From assembly GCF_008728515.1 (NCBI RefSeq), contig NC_044985.1, forward strand, positions 84,545,392-84,609,391: a stretch of DNA of 64,000 nt. Direction: 5' to 3'. Made by a program: the position numbers and the translations under genes. The stretch is from Papio anubis (lineage: Eukaryota > Chordata > Mammalia > Primates > Cercopithecidae). The notes under the pieces were generated by a model, which was not told where the DNA came from, did no database searches, and worked only from the letters and a program-made list of their open reading frames with translations. Shown here in pieces: positions 12,302 to 23,964 of this stretch (position 1 is its first letter; every line of letters begins with the position of its first letter).

Positions 12302-13517
12302 CATACCACCCCCATTCATTCAATTCTCACACATGCACAGAGAAGAACTTCTGCTTTCCCAGAAGGCCCAGCATGTAACCTGTCCCAGAATGCCCAGCCA
12401 CTCTTAGCAAAATCAGAGCTACTCAGCTGGCCCTACAAATGGACAGGACACAACTGCCAAATGTCAGAATGTTTGAGGAAGGCTAGAGCAACAGCACAAG
12501 TACCTGGTTCCTGCCCCTATTTTCACACCTGCTGTGCCCCTTCTCTCTGTCTAGATAATTCCATTCTACCAGCTTCCCAACATCAGCGGCAGCCTGATGC
12601 CTGTAAGGGTGAGGAAGCATAACCCTTAATGCTCATCGTGGGCTTCATGGAACCTCCTACTTCTTACTCCCTGGGCCTTAGAGCACAGGAGACATTTGTA
12701 CTATTGCCTTCTGAGCCTGGGTTCTCTGAGTAGGTTTTCTCTTTTGTAAAGAAAAACAGCCTGCTCCCGGTTCCATCCCAGAACAGTCAAAATTAATACT
12801 CTATCTGTCTCATAGAACTGAGTAGACAAACAGCAAAAAGATAGGCTTTCTAATTTGTAAGATGTCCAAAGGAAGTCAAAAACTTAGGCAGAAATAGTTG
12901 GAGACAGAAAATAATGGAATTTTCTCAGTCCCCCCACACAACCCTGAAAGTTGATGTTAAGATGTCACTGAGTACAAAGCAATAGTGTTCCTTCCTTTGC
13001 CAAGCCACAGCAGGACAGGCTCCCCTGTGCCCCTGTAACTTCACATTTAGATGATCTTACTGGCTAGCTATTGGTCTTGTTCCAAACCATGCTGCACGTA
13101 ACTGCCAAGATAATCTTTCTCAACATCTGTAACCACCCACTGTCACTGGGTAAAAGAGTTGCATTCAACAGGACAGTTTCTTCTTCCAAAAGGGACTTCA
13201 CTGTCATCTGTGAAGTGGTCACCTGTTGTTTTTATCTGACTGTTGTCTCTTCTTTGGGAAATTATCCATCCTCCACTCCATGCGTTCCAAACAAGCTGCT
13301 GCAAAAGGTATGAGATAAGCTGGGTTAGAGTCTCTCCTGAGAGATAGGTGCTTGCACAAGGTACACAAGCTAAAGGGCCACTGTAGCAGGTCTCCTGGAT
13401 GGCCACGGTGAGTCCACAAGCTCCTACTGCTGAGCTCCTCGGAAGTGCCCTCATTCCTGTGCCTCGTTCTTCAGCTCTGCCCTCAATTCTGTGACCTACC
13501 CAGCACCTTTCCAGTGG
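12302..13517. other. Intergenic, nothing recognised
   Basis: About 1.2 kb. It has frames up to 103 codons but no recognisable protein or repeat. Confidence 0.4.
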
Positions 13518-14247
13518 TCAGTTTCCTAGGGTTGCTGCAACACATATCACAAGCTGGGTGGCTTCAGTATGTATTCTCTCACAGCTCTGGAGGCTAAAAG
13601 TCCGAAGTCAAGGTGCTGGCAGGACCATGGGTTCTCAGGAAGAATCCTTCCTCGCCTCTTCGGGCAGCTCCTGCTGTTCCTTATGGCTGCATCACCCCAG
13701 CCTCTGCCTCCATCATCTCATTGCCTTCTTCCCAGTGTGTCTGTATCCAAATCCTCTTCTTTCTCATAAACACACCAGTCATTGGGCCGGATGTGGTGGC
13801 TCACACCTGTAATCCCAGCACTTTGGGAGGCCGAGGTGGGCAGATCACGAGGTCAGGAGTTTGAGACCAGCCTGGCCAACATGGCGAAACCCCTTCTCTA
13901 CTAAAAATACAAAAATTAGCCAGGCATGGTGGCAGGCACCTGTAGTCCCAGGTACTCAGGAGGCTGAGGCAGGAGAATTGCTTGAACCTGGGAGGCTGAG
14001 GTTGCAGTGAGCCGAGATCGCGCCATTGCACTCCAGCCTGGGTGACAGAGCGAGGCCCATCTCAAATAAATAAATAAATAAATAAAATAAAACACCAGTC
14101 GTTGGATTTAGGGCCCACCTTAATCCAGTAAGACCTTTTCTTAGTTTAATTAATTATACTTGCAAAGACTTCATTTCCAAATAAGGCCACTTCTGAGGTT
14201 CCAGGTAGACACGAATTTGGGGGGACACTATTCAACCCTCTCTACCA
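13518..14247 (-). mobile_element. MaLR LTR, split by an Alu
   Basis: Reverse MaLR landmarks are TTTCCTAGGGTTGCTGC, 'ctcacagctctggaggct', 'gttggatttagggcccac', 'aaataaggccacttctgagg' and 'ggggacactattcaaccc'. The Alu at 13785-14089 interrupts it. The subfamily is uncertain (MLT1-like). Confidence 0.75.
13785..14089 (+). mobile_element. Alu (AluS-like) inside the MaLR LTR
   Basis: GGCCGGATGTGG to an (AAAT)n tail. The target duplication ACACCAGTC(A/G)TTGG lies on both sides. Confidence 0.95.
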
Positions 14248-14249
14248 AT

Positions 14250-14726
14250 AAACCTTGCTGAGGCTAATGGATAGTTTTGGGGTAGAAGTGACCCTCTCTC
14301 CTTTATGCCCCTATTGTGTCTGGTTCTTACATAACACACAATCTGTTTGTCTGCATGTGTATCCTTTCTTTCTAGATGAGCCACTGTCTGATGACAGGGA
14401 TTGTGTCTTACTCATCTCTTACCACAGGGTCTATCTCAAACTGATACTTACACATGTATGATTAAGGAACAGCCAAAGAATGTGCTCTATGACAACAAAA
14501 GTACATATGAAACCTACACTGTGTAACTCAGATACCCGTGAGCCAGGAGATCTAAGGAAGGTAAAAAGAAAGAACCTACAGTTATTTGACAAACAAACCA
14601 GGCTTCACTGTTTTATTGGATATAAATCTGCTGGAGCCACTATTTATTTTACTTGCATGTATTAAGCAAAATCTTCCAAAACTTGGAAACAATGCAGAAA
14701 GAAACAAAAATACTGTGAGACGTTTC
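14250..14726. other. Intergenic, possibly L2-derived
   Basis: The segment 'gatgacagggattgtgtct' is reminiscent of the L2 body. Nothing else is recognised. Confidence 0.3.
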
Positions 14727-14975
14727 TTTTCTTTTAGAAACAGGGTCTCACTCTGTCACCCAGGCTGGAGTGCCCTAGTACAATCATGGCTCACTGCAGC
14801 CTCAAACTTCTGGGCTCAAGCAATCCTCCCATCTTGGCCTCCAGAGTAGCTAGGACTACAGGAGTGTGCCACCAGGCCTGGCTAATTTTTTAATGTTTTG
14901 TAGAGATGGGATCTCCCAATATTGCCCAGGCTGGTTTCAAACTCCTGGCCTCAAGCAAACCTCCCCACTCAGATA
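14727..14975 (-). mobile_element. AluJ-like, incomplete
   Basis: The reverse body from GAAACAGGGTCTCACTCTG to 'ctcaagcaaacctccc'. The final stretch that corresponds to the Alu 5' end is missing. Confidence 0.9.
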
Positions 14976-15039
14976 ACTTGTCAATGTTATCCTCCAGCAC
15001 TGTCTAATAAACCCATTACAGAGTAATCTGATGCTCTAG

Positions 15040-15202
15040 GGCTGCCCTATCTATATGGTAGCCACCAGTCACATGTGGCTATGTACATTTAATTTTTAAT
15101 TATTGAAATAAAAAATTCAGTTCCCTAGTTTCCTTAGCTACATTTCAAGTACTGTATTCAGTAACCACATGCAGCTACTGGGTACCCTATTAAACAGCAC
15201 AG
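15040..15202. mobile_element. Short palindromic DNA-transposon remnant
   Basis: The ends are imperfect inverted copies: 'gctgccctatctatatggta...catgtggct' on the left, 'aaccacatgcagctactggg...ttaaacagcacag' on the right. This is the shape of a non-autonomous hAT-like MER element. I cannot name the family. Confidence 0.5.
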
Positions 15203-15311
15203 AAAAGACCAGTATCCATCACTCCAGAAAGTTATATAGATGGGTTTGCTCTAGGGAAATGTAACTTTGTATATCTACTATTTATTAGGGCCCAGACCAC
15301 ATTAGATCATG

Positions 15312-16099
15312 TGGTATGTAGAATGACAGCACGCCAAAGACATCCATGTCCTAATCCCTAGAATCTGTGACTATGTTAGGTTACATGGCAAAGGGAAATG
15401 AATGCTGCAGATGGAATTAGGTTTGCTAATCAGGTATCCTTAGAATAAAGAGATTATTCTGGCTTATTGGAATGGGCCCTATGTAATCACAAGAATCCTT
15501 AAATGTGGCTGGGCTCGGTGGCTCATGCCTGTAATCCCAACACTTTGGGAGGCTGAGGCGGGGTGGATCACGAGGTCAGGAGATTGAGACCATCCTGGCT
15601 AATATGGTCTCTACTAAAAATATAAAAAATTAGCCAGGCATGGGGGCGGGCACCTGTAGTCCCAGCTACTCGGGAGGATGAGGCAAGAGAATGGCATGAA
15701 CCTGGGAGGCAGAGCTTGCAGTGAGCTGAGATGGTGCCACTGCACTCCAGCCTGGGCAACAGAGTGAGACTCCATCCCCCAAAGCAAAAGAATCCTTAAA
15801 TGTGGAAAAGGGAGGCAGGAGAGTTGGTATTAGAGTAGCTGGCTTTGAAGATGGCTTTGAAGATGTCAGGGGCCACAAGCCAAGGAACGCAGGCAGTCTC
15901 TGGAAGCTAGCGAAGGTGATGAAACACATTCTCACCTAGAGTCTCCGGGCAGAATGCAGCCCTGCTAACACCTTGATTTTAGCCCAGTGAGACCCATTTT
16001 GGAATTCTGACCTTCAGAACTATAAGATAATAAATTTGTGTTGTTTTATGCCACCAAGTTTGGGATAATTTGTTATAGTTGTAATAGGAAATAATACAG
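15312..16099 (+). mobile_element. MaLR-type LTR, split by an Alu
   Basis: Landmarks are 'gacatccatgtcctaatccc', 'ttacatggcaaagggaa', 'gggccctatgtaatcacaag', 'accttgattttagcccagtg' and the end 'ggataatttgttatagttg...aataatacag'. The Alu at 15509-15787 splits it. The subfamily is uncertain. Confidence 0.72.
15509..15787 (+). mobile_element. Alu (AluY/S-like)
   Basis: A perfect 18-bp target duplication, AAGAATCCTTAAATGTGG, lies at 15491-15508 and 15788-15805. Confidence 0.95.
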
Positions 16100-16379
16100 A
16101 TGTTAACTTGCAAAACATTGATAAATCACAAAGAATTGCTGTATAGTTGAAAAGAAAACCCCCAAGGTTTCAGTTTTATTGCCCTTAGGACATTAACCAG
16201 TTTTGTTTTGTTGTTTATTTGGGTTTTTTCCCCCCAATCTGCAATCTTATTCTGATGTTCTTTTTTCCATATTGGTTTTTCACATCTTCCTTTCAACTTG
16301 CTTTATTACACTCGCTACTTCATTGACTATATCTTTGACATCTGCTCACTACATATTGTATAGGAGTCACTATATATTG

Positions 16380-16545
16380 TATAGCTTTAAGGTCACAAGT
16401 GGTTTTTGGTTCCATGGATGAATCATATAGTGGTGAAGTCTGGGACTTTAGTGTACCCATCACTCAAACAGCGTACATTGTACCTAATAGGTAGTTTTTC
16501 ATCCCACACCCTTCTCCCACCCTCCCTCCTTGGTTTATATGCTTA
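16380..16545 (-). mobile_element. L1 fragment
   Basis: The sequence 'ggttccatggatgaatcata...gtgaagtctgggactttagtgtacccatcac...cattgtacctaata' matches the reverse of an L1 3' region. Confidence 0.65.
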
Positions 16546-16736
16546 AAGTTAGATGCTGACATGCAGCCAGCAAAGGAAAAATAAACAAACACAGGACTCT
16601 GAGGTTCTTCCGTATGTAAGAAGAGCCTACATAATTTATACAGCGATTAACCTGATGAATATAGTTTATTTACAATTTAAATGAATAAATTTAATATTCT
16701 ACAACAAATATAATCTATTGACTAAATGTAACTAAT

Positions 16737-17190
16737 GATGAACCTCCATACAGACAACCCCATTAAAAAGTGGGCAAAGGACGTAAACAGACACTTTTCA
16801 AAAGACATACAAGTGGCCAAAAAGCATATGAAAAACAGCTCAATATCACTGATTAGAGAAATGCATATCGAAACCACAATGAGATGCCATCTCATACCAG
16901 TCAGAATGGCTATTATTAAAAACTCAAAAAATAACAGATGCTAGCAAGGTTGCAGAAAAAAGGGAACGCTTACACACTCTTAGTGGGAGTGTAAATTAGT
17001 TCAACCATTGTGGAAAGTAGTGTGGTGATTCCTCAAAGAGCTAAAAACAGAACTACCATTTGACCCAGCAGTCCCATTACTGGGTATATACCCAAGGGAA
17101 TATCAATCATTCTACCATAAAGACACATGCACACAAATGTTCACTGCAGCACTATTCACAATAGCAAAGACATGGAATCAACCTAATACC
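16737..17190 (+). mobile_element. L1 3' end, first half
   Basis: This is a 5'-truncated L1. The frame from 16735 reads like the C-terminal part of L1 ORF2 (NPIKKWAKDVNRHFS, then MRCHLIPVRMAI). A continuing '...ccagcagtcccattactggg' segment follows. The copy is interrupted at 17191 by a MaLR LTR and resumes at 17570. Confidence 0.9.
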
Positions 17191-17569
17191 CGATATGGTC
17201 TGACTTTGTGTCCCCACCCAGATCTCATCTCAAATTGTAATCCCCACGTGTTGGAAGAGGGGCCTGGTGGGAAGTGATTGGATCATGGGGCAGATTTCCC
17301 TCTTGCCGTTCTGTTGATAGTGAATTCTCATGAGGTCTGGTTGTTTGAAAGTGTGTAACACCTCCTCCTTTGTACTATCTCTCTCCTGCTGCCATGTAAG
17401 ATGTGCCTTGCTTCCCCTTTGCCTTCTGCCATGATTGTAAGTTTCCTGTGGCCTCCTAGCCATGCTTCCTACACAGCCTACGGCACTGTGAGTCAATTAA
17501 ACCTCTTTTCTTCATAAATTACCCAATCTCAGGTAGTTCTTTACAGTAGTGTGAGAACAGACTAATACA
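17191..17569 (+). mobile_element. MaLR solo LTR (THE1/MST-type) inside L1
   Basis: It begins CGATATGGTCTGACTTTGTG and ends GAACAGACTAATACA. The inner landmarks 'attggatcatggggcagatt', 'ctgccatgattgtaagtttc' and 'gtgagtcaattaaacctctt' are those of THE1/MST LTRs. It sits cleanly between L1 words that are contiguous in L1 (CATGGAATCAACCTAA / TGCCCATCAATGA). Confidence 0.88.
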
Positions 17570-17985
17570 ATGCCCATCAATGAGAGACTGCATAAAGAAA
17601 CTGTGGTACATATACACCATGGAATACTATGCAGCAATAAAAAAAGAACAAGATCATGTCTTTTGCAGGAACATGAAGGGAGCTGGAGGCCATTATCCTT
17701 AGCAAACTAATGCAGGAAGAGAAAACCAAATACTGCATGTTCTCACTTATAAGTGGGAGCTAAATGAGATAAGAACTCATGGACACAAATAGGGGAACAA
17801 TAGACACTGGGGCCTACTCGAGGGTGGAGGGTGGGAAGAGGGAGAGAATCAGAAAAAATAACTATTGGGTACTAGGCGTAGCACCTGAATGACAAAACAA
17901 CCTGTACAACAAAGCCCTATGATATGAGTTTACCTATATAACAAACCTGCACATGGACGCTTCAACCTAAAATAAAAGTTTAAAA
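17570..17985 (+). mobile_element. L1 3' end, second half
   Basis: It resumes at TGCCCATCAATGAGAG and runs through 'gaatactatgcagcaataaa' and the 3' UTR ('cctgtacaacaaagccc', 'cctgcacatggacgc') to AAAATAAAAGTTTAAAA. Confidence 0.92.
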
Positions 17986-18162
17986 GCATACAAACAACAA
18001 AGACCACAAAATAAAAAGTGTTGGCTAGGACATGGAGAAATTGAAACCCTTGTGTACTGTTGATGGGAATGTAAAATGGTACAGCTGCAGTGGAAAACAG
18101 TATAGTAGTTCCTCAAAAAATTAAAAATTGGATGGCCCAATGATTCAGCAACTCCATTTCTT

Positions 18163-18467
18163 TTTCCTTTTTTTTTTTTTTTTTGCCCCGAGATGAAGCC
18201 TTGTTCTGTGGCCCAGGCTGGAGTGCAATGGTGCGATCTTGGCTCACTGCAACCTCTGCCTCCCAGGTTCAAGCAGTTCTCCTACCTCAGCCTCCCAAGT
18301 AGCTGGGATTACAGGTATGTGCCACCACACCTGGCTAATTTTTGTATTTTTAGTAAAAACAGGATTTCACCATGTCGGCCAGGCTGGTCTCGAACTCTAA
18401 CCTCGTGATCTGCTTGCCTCAGCCCCCTAAAATGCTGGGATTACAGGCATGAGCCACCGTGCCCAGC
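18163..18467 (-). mobile_element. Alu
   Basis: A T-run, then a reverse Alu body ending GTGCCCAGCC, inserted in the L1M 3' end. Confidence 0.95.
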
Positions 18468-18496
18468 CGGCAATTACATTTCTTTTATTTTTTATT

Positions 18497-18798
18497 TTTA
18501 TTTATTTTTTTTTTTGAGACAGAGTTTCGCTCTTTTTACCCAGGCCAGAGTGCAATGGCGCCATCTCAGCTCACCGCAACCTCTGCCTCCCGGGTTCAAG
18601 CGATTCTCCTGCCTCAGCCTCTCGAGTAGCTGGGATTACAGGCATGCGCCACCATACCTGGCTAATTTTTGTATTTTTAGTAGAGACGGGGTTTCTCCAT
18701 GTTGGTCAGGCTGGTCTTGAACTCCCAACCTCAGGTGATCCACCCACCTCGGCCTCCCAAAGTGCTGGGATTATAGGCGTGAGCCACCGCACCCGGCT
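18497..18798 (-). mobile_element. Alu
   Basis: A T10 run, then a reverse Alu body ending CACCCGGCT. The flanks share CATTTCTTTTAT (18477 and 18799). Confidence 0.95.
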
Positions 18799-19677
18799 CA
18801 TTTCTTTTATGTTTATAGGAAAAGAATGGAAAGCAAGGTCTCAATAAGATATTTACATACCCATGTTCACAGCAGCATGTTTCACAATAGCTAAAACGTG
18901 GAAGCAACCCAAGTGTCCATCAATGAAGGAACGGATAAGGAAAATGTGGTATATATTATACAAATAATAGCCTTCCAAAGGAAGGAAATTTTCACACAAG
19001 CTTACAACATAGACAAACCTTGAGGAACCTTGATGAACCTTGCTAAATGAAATAAGCCAGTCAAAAAAGGGCAAATACTGTATGATTCCATTTATACGAA
19101 AACCTTAAAGTAGTAAAATCAGAGAGACGGAAAACGGAATAGTGGTTGCCAAGCATGTGGGGAGGGAGAATCAGAGTTATTGTTTAACAGGTATAAGGTT
19201 TGTTTTGCAAGATGAAAAGAGCTACAGAGATGGATGGTGGTGACAGTTGTACATTATAAATATATTTAATAACACTGAACTGTACTTTTTAAAATGGTTA
19301 AAATGGTAAAGTTTAGATTATGTATGTTTACCACAATTTAAAAAATTGAAAAAAAAAAAGAAGGATAAACTTCTTTCTTTTCCTTTTTTTTCCTTTTAGT
19401 GAATATAACAAGAACAGAGCCTGTAACGATTTAGTTAAGACCTTTTTCCATTTCTTTGGTTTCTTTGTTCCTTGTGCTCAAGAATTTGTTGAAATGTAAA
19501 TGTCCTCTAAGCTTATCCAGATAAGTATCATGAAAATATACTCTTCCCAAAGCCTCTCAAACACCATTGCTACCAATAGTTAATTTATATTTTTATCCAA
19601 AAAGTAAATAAATCAAAGTTTGAGAGCACATTTTTCAATCTCCACAAGTTGCTAATAATCCACAAAAATTAAGGAAA

Positions 19678-19703
19678 TACCACACACACACACATACACA
19701 CAA
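19678..19703. repeat. (CA)n microsatellite
   Basis: A CA dinucleotide run with one TA interruption. Confidence 0.88.
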
Positions 19704-19891
19704 TCCAATCCTCTTCTCCTTAGCCCTAATGTTCTTCTTCCCACTCCTAAATTATCTATCCCTGGAAGAAGCAAGAGTAGATCTATCAGAACCACTTTAG
19801 GAGCTTTTTCAAAATTCCCACATCCTGCTGTCCACCCCTACCCTCTCCTGATATACCACCCAAAGGGGCAATGCCAGAATCTGGGTACTTT

Positions 19892-20192
19892 TTGTTTTGG
19901 GGGGTTTTTTGGAACAGGGTCTTACTCTGTCAACCAGGCTGGAGTGCACTGGCACCATCATAGCTCACTGCAGCCTCAAACTCCTGGGATCAAGCAACCC
20001 TTCTGCCTCAGCCTCCTGTGTAACTAGGATTACAGGTGCACACCACCATGCCCAGCTGATTTTTTTATTTTTAGTAGAGATGAAGTCTCACCATGTTGCC
20101 CATGCTGGTCTTGAACTCTTGACCTCAAGTGATCCTCCTGCCTTAGCCTCCCAAAGCTCTGGGATTACAGGTGTGAGCCACTGCACCTGGCC
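19892..20192 (-). mobile_element. AluJ-like
   Basis: The reverse body GGAACAGGGTCTTACTCTG to CACCTGGCC. The target duplication AATCTGGGTA(C/G)TTT lies on both sides. Confidence 0.94.
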
Positions 20193-20194
20193 TA

Positions 20195-21014
20195 ATCTGG
20201 GTAGTTTAAGAATCCATAGAGGGAAGAGAAAGAAAAGCAAGTATACGAAAAGCAAGTTGTCGGAGGGTTACATTGACTTAGTTGAAATGGAATCCAACAG
20301 GGTCTTATCCTCCAGCTCACCAACGCTCCCCTTCCCCAGAGTAATTTTTCTATAATATTGACAGTCTGCTGGTATCTTATAGATAATCTCTAGTGGTCTC
20401 CACTACTGACCAGATTGTCACACAGTGATCTAAGGCAGTCAGACAATTGACCAACACAGCAATTGGCAGGTTCTCTTCATAAATATCCACAGCCCCCACT
20501 AAAAGTTAGAGGTAGGTCAAACATCTCACATGACAGATTCACTCTGAGAGGACACAACAGCCTGACAGCAGAATCATCTCCCCTTCTATAATAGTTGGGC
20601 CAGTGACAGCACCCTCTGGGAGGAGAGTACTCAGAACCAGTAGCAATCCACACCTGGAGGCTGCTGCCAGCATTGCTTGCTGGAGTCCTCCACTTTCCTC
20701 GGATGAGGTTCATAAAGCAAGTATAACCTTTCTAGCCAACCACGTATCTTATTTCTAACATCCACTATACCAATGAATAAAACCTTAAAATGGACTCTTG
20801 GAAAATTACTTGAAATGTGTAGGTAACCAATTTTGAAGTGTGGATTCATGATTTGGATTCATGAAATGCTAATTAACTACACCTAGAGTGCAGGTTGACG
20901 CTACCTACAGTATAGAAAAAAAGTTAACTTATGTTTAAATACATCATATAGTTTACACTGAATTTCTTAAGCATTTTAAAGTAAATTACCACATAGAAAG
21001 CAGAACATAGATGA
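20195..21014. other. Intergenic, no gene recognised
   Basis: No known repeat is recognised. The frames at 20477-20849 (minus) are short and featureless. Confidence 0.4.
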
Positions 21015-21440
21015 AGACCAAACTCCTTAGGATGGGATCTTAGCCCTTCTAAAGCTAACCCCCTCTTCATCTTTGCCATCCCTGCTCCAACATACACATA
21101 TACAGATACACATACACCCTACACCATACACAGCAAGCTGCTCCCTCTTCTAGAATGTGACAGTTACATTTCAGGCTGCTCCACATGCTGCTCCTACCTC
21201 CCTCTGCCCCATCTGACCAACCTCTTCTCTTCTGCCAAGAAGATGCCTCCTATTCAATCCTTTGGAAACCCCTTTCTTCTCAACCCTGTGGAGTTGGTCA
21301 CTCCCTTTTCCATATTCTAATAGCATCTTGTATAATACATTCATGATGGTATTTGCCTTCTCCCTCGCTGGACAGTGCAGGACACAAGCATCATGACCGT
21401 CTTTGGGCCTCCATTACAGCACACCAGGCACATAAGGAAA
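21015..21440 (+). mobile_element. L2 LINE fragment
   Basis: It is L2-like in word order: 'gaccaaactccttaggatgg', 'ctcttctagaatgtgac', 'ctgctcctacctccctctgc', and an end near 'cattacagcacaccaggcac'. It is strongly diverged. Confidence 0.55.
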
Positions 21441-21599
21441 GGCAGAGTCCTTCCTAAAGAGTTCTCACCAAAAGCATTTCTCAAAGGCAATTAAATCTGT
21501 TGCTTGTACATTGTTCTTCCCAGGCAAGAAATTCTTAAAATTTCTGAAGTCATGAAACCCCAATGTTCTTAATGTTATTTTATAGACCTTTATACCTGG

Positions 21600-22333
21600 T
21601 AATATGGTTTGGATGTTTCTCCCCTCCCAAATCTCATGTTGAATGTATTTCCCAATGTTGGAGGTAGCGTCTGGTGGGAGGGGATTGGATCACGGAGGCG
21701 GATCCCTCATGAGTGGTTTAGCACCATCCCTTTGGTAGTAAGTTCTCACTCTGAAATCCCGAGAGATCTGGTTGTTTAAAAGTGCGTGGCACCTCCCACC
21801 TCACTCTCACTTGCTCCCACTCTCGCCATGTGATGTCCCTCCTCCCACTTCACTTTCTGCCATGAATGTAAATTTCCCAAAGCCCTGACCCAGAAGCAAA
21901 TGCTGGTGCCACACTGGTGCAGCCTGCGGAACCATAAGTCAATTAAACCTCTTTTCTTTATAAATTACCCAGCCTCAGGTATTTCTTCTTCTTCTTCTTT
22001 TTCTTTTTTTCCTGAAACAGAGTCTCGCTGTGTCGCCCAGGCTGGAGTGCAGTGGCGTGATCTTGGCTCACTGCAACCTCCGCCTCCTGGATTCAAGCGA
22101 TTCTCCTGCCTCAGCCTCCTGACTAGCTGGAACTACAGGCGCATGCCACCACGCCTGGCTAATTTTTTGTATTTTCAATAGAGACGGGGTTTCACCATGT
22201 TAGCCAGGATGGTCTCGATCTCCTGACCTCGTGATCCGCCTGCCTTCGCTTCCCAAAGTGCTGGGATTACAGGCGTGAGCCACTGCGCCGGTCTCAGGTA
22301 TTTCTTTATAGAAATGCAAGAACGGCCTAACAC
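21600..22333 (+). mobile_element. MaLR LTR (MST/MLT-type), split by an Alu
   Basis: It begins TAATATGGTTTGGATG. It has 'attggatcacggaggcgg', 'ctcgccatgtgatgtccc' and 'aagtcaattaaacctctttt', and ends 'gcaagaacggcctaacac'. An antisense Alu interrupts it close to the 3' end. Confidence 0.85.
21988..22291 (-). mobile_element. Alu inside the MaLR LTR
   Basis: A (TTC)n/T-rich tail, then a reverse AluY/S body. The target duplication TCAGGTATTTCTT flanks it. Confidence 0.94.
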
Positions 22334-22334
22334 G

Positions 22335-22994
22335 CTTAGGTTCTGAAAGTTCTTCATGGAATTTAGGTATTGAAAAATGTGAGTTGAATTCAAAGCACAG
22401 GTATAGAGAACTACCAGATAATTTCATTTTAGTGCTTACTATAGTCACCTAGTGCTAAGAATCTCTGTGCTGGGCAAGCCTTATTGTATAATGTTCCCTG
22501 ATGCTAAAGCCTTCTATACTGGTTAAGTTCTGGAAAATGAAATTGCTTTTTTAAAGAAAACTAATTTTATCCCAGAAAGATCTGGGAAATCCTCCAAGAC
22601 TGCTTTTTAAGAGTAGGACCTGAAATGGATCATTAGAAAAAAGGTTCCACTTTTTCTTATCACATAAATTGACATTAAGTTTACTTAATGGTAGTCCATG
22701 GCCGCCTTCTGGAAGACTAATGATCATCAATTCTATCTATAGTTAGCTTGCTCTGAAAGCAAGGCAGCCTTACTTTCTCACAAAGTGTCTGTGAAGAATT
22801 ATAAAATGCACGTGAAAATATTTTGTAAACGGTAACATCCTCTATAAATTTAAGGTCTACTGTGACCACTCTATTACTACAAATAGTAGTACATACCAAG
22901 TAATAGCAGTAGTACTACTAATAATAGCAATAAGGCAGCAATTAAGTTCTATTTAGTTTAATTGCTTTTTCATCTTAGATAAAAACTTTCCATC
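22335..22994. other. Intergenic, nothing recognised
   Basis: No repeat or exon is identified. A short imperfect AGT/ACT-rich patch lies at 22880-22935. Confidence 0.4.
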
Positions 22995-23289
22995 GGCTGG
23001 GCGTGGCGGCTCACACCTGTAATCCCAGCACTTTGGGAGGCCAAGGTGGGTGGATCACTTGAGGTCAGGAGTTCAAGACCAGCCTGGCCAACACGGTGAA
23101 ACCCCCGTCTCTACTAAAAATACAAAAATTAGATGCGTATGGTGGCACGCACCTGTAATCCTAGCTACTCGGGAGGCTGAGGCAGGAGAATCGCTTGCAC
23201 CCGGGAGGCGAGGTTGCAGTGAGCCGAGATCCCACCACTGCACACCAGCCTGGGCAACAAAGAAACTCCATCTAAAAAAAAAAAAAAAA
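22995..23289 (+). mobile_element. Alu
   Basis: GGCTGGGCGTGGCGG to an A16 tail. The flanks share TTCCATC. Confidence 0.95.
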
Positions 23290-23823
23290 TTCCATCACAC
23301 TGAGGCTCCCAAAAAATGAAATGTAGGTTTAAAAAAAGACATCAAAGAAAGATGGCCATCTAAATATGCCAAGGAAATAGCTATGCATTGGAGATAATTT
23401 TCCAACACACAGATGTTTGGATCTGGTGTCCTCAGTAACATTTCTTAATCTTCAGTTCTGCAGTAATATTCTATGAGATATGAACTATTAATAATAAGCA
23501 ATAAAGTTTTTTCTAAACAATCCTATAGCTGATATACCATATGCCATCACACTGTTCTCTTGTTGGTTTTTATTTTGCTTTGTTTTAATGAATGTCTTGA
23601 ATGCTATATAACTTAGAATGCACATATTTAAATCAACCCAAATATCACTTATTTGGCAACTCACCTCAAACTACATTCTGAATAAGCACTTTACAGGAGC
23701 AAAGAGTTTTCACTTTAACCTGTCATTATTCTGATGTTGAGAGGGGAGAGAAACAGAAAATGCATATATGCCAAATGTCTTCAATCCCTAAGCCTCCCGA
23801 TTATTTTGGCCTATTCAAAAACT
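23290..23823. other. Intergenic, nothing recognised
   Basis: AT-rich unique sequence without a supportable feature. Confidence 0.4.
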
Positions 23824-23963
23824 GAGGCCAGGTGTGGTGGCTCACGCCTATAATCCCAACATTTGGAGAGGCAAAGGTGGGAGGAATGCTTAAGCCCATG
23901 AGTTGGAGCTCAGTCTGGGCAACATAACCAGATCCTGTCTCTATTTAAAAAAAAAAAAAAAAA
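23824..23963 (+). mobile_element. Alu left monomer
   Basis: One arm only: GGCCAGGTGTGGTGG to CTGTCTCTATTT and an A-run. Confidence 0.85.
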
Positions 23964-23964
23964 T

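Larger units (their letters stand above)
17990..19357 (+). mobile_element. Older L1M 3' end, split by two Alus
   Basis: A second L1 3' end in the same orientation: 'gttggctaggacatggagaaattg...actgttgatgggaatgtaaa', then after the Alus 'cacaatagctaaaacgtgga', 'gtgtccatcaatgaagga', 'tactgtatgattccatttat' and 'tggtggtgacagttgtac'. It is more diverged than the L1 before it, so it is probably an L1M family member. Confidence 0.82.

Noticed and set aside
19897..20355. 152-codon frame and many similar ones with 'SPRLECSG...AHCNLRLPGSS' words
   Set aside because: These are conceptual translations of Alu sequence, which recur across the whole window on both strands.
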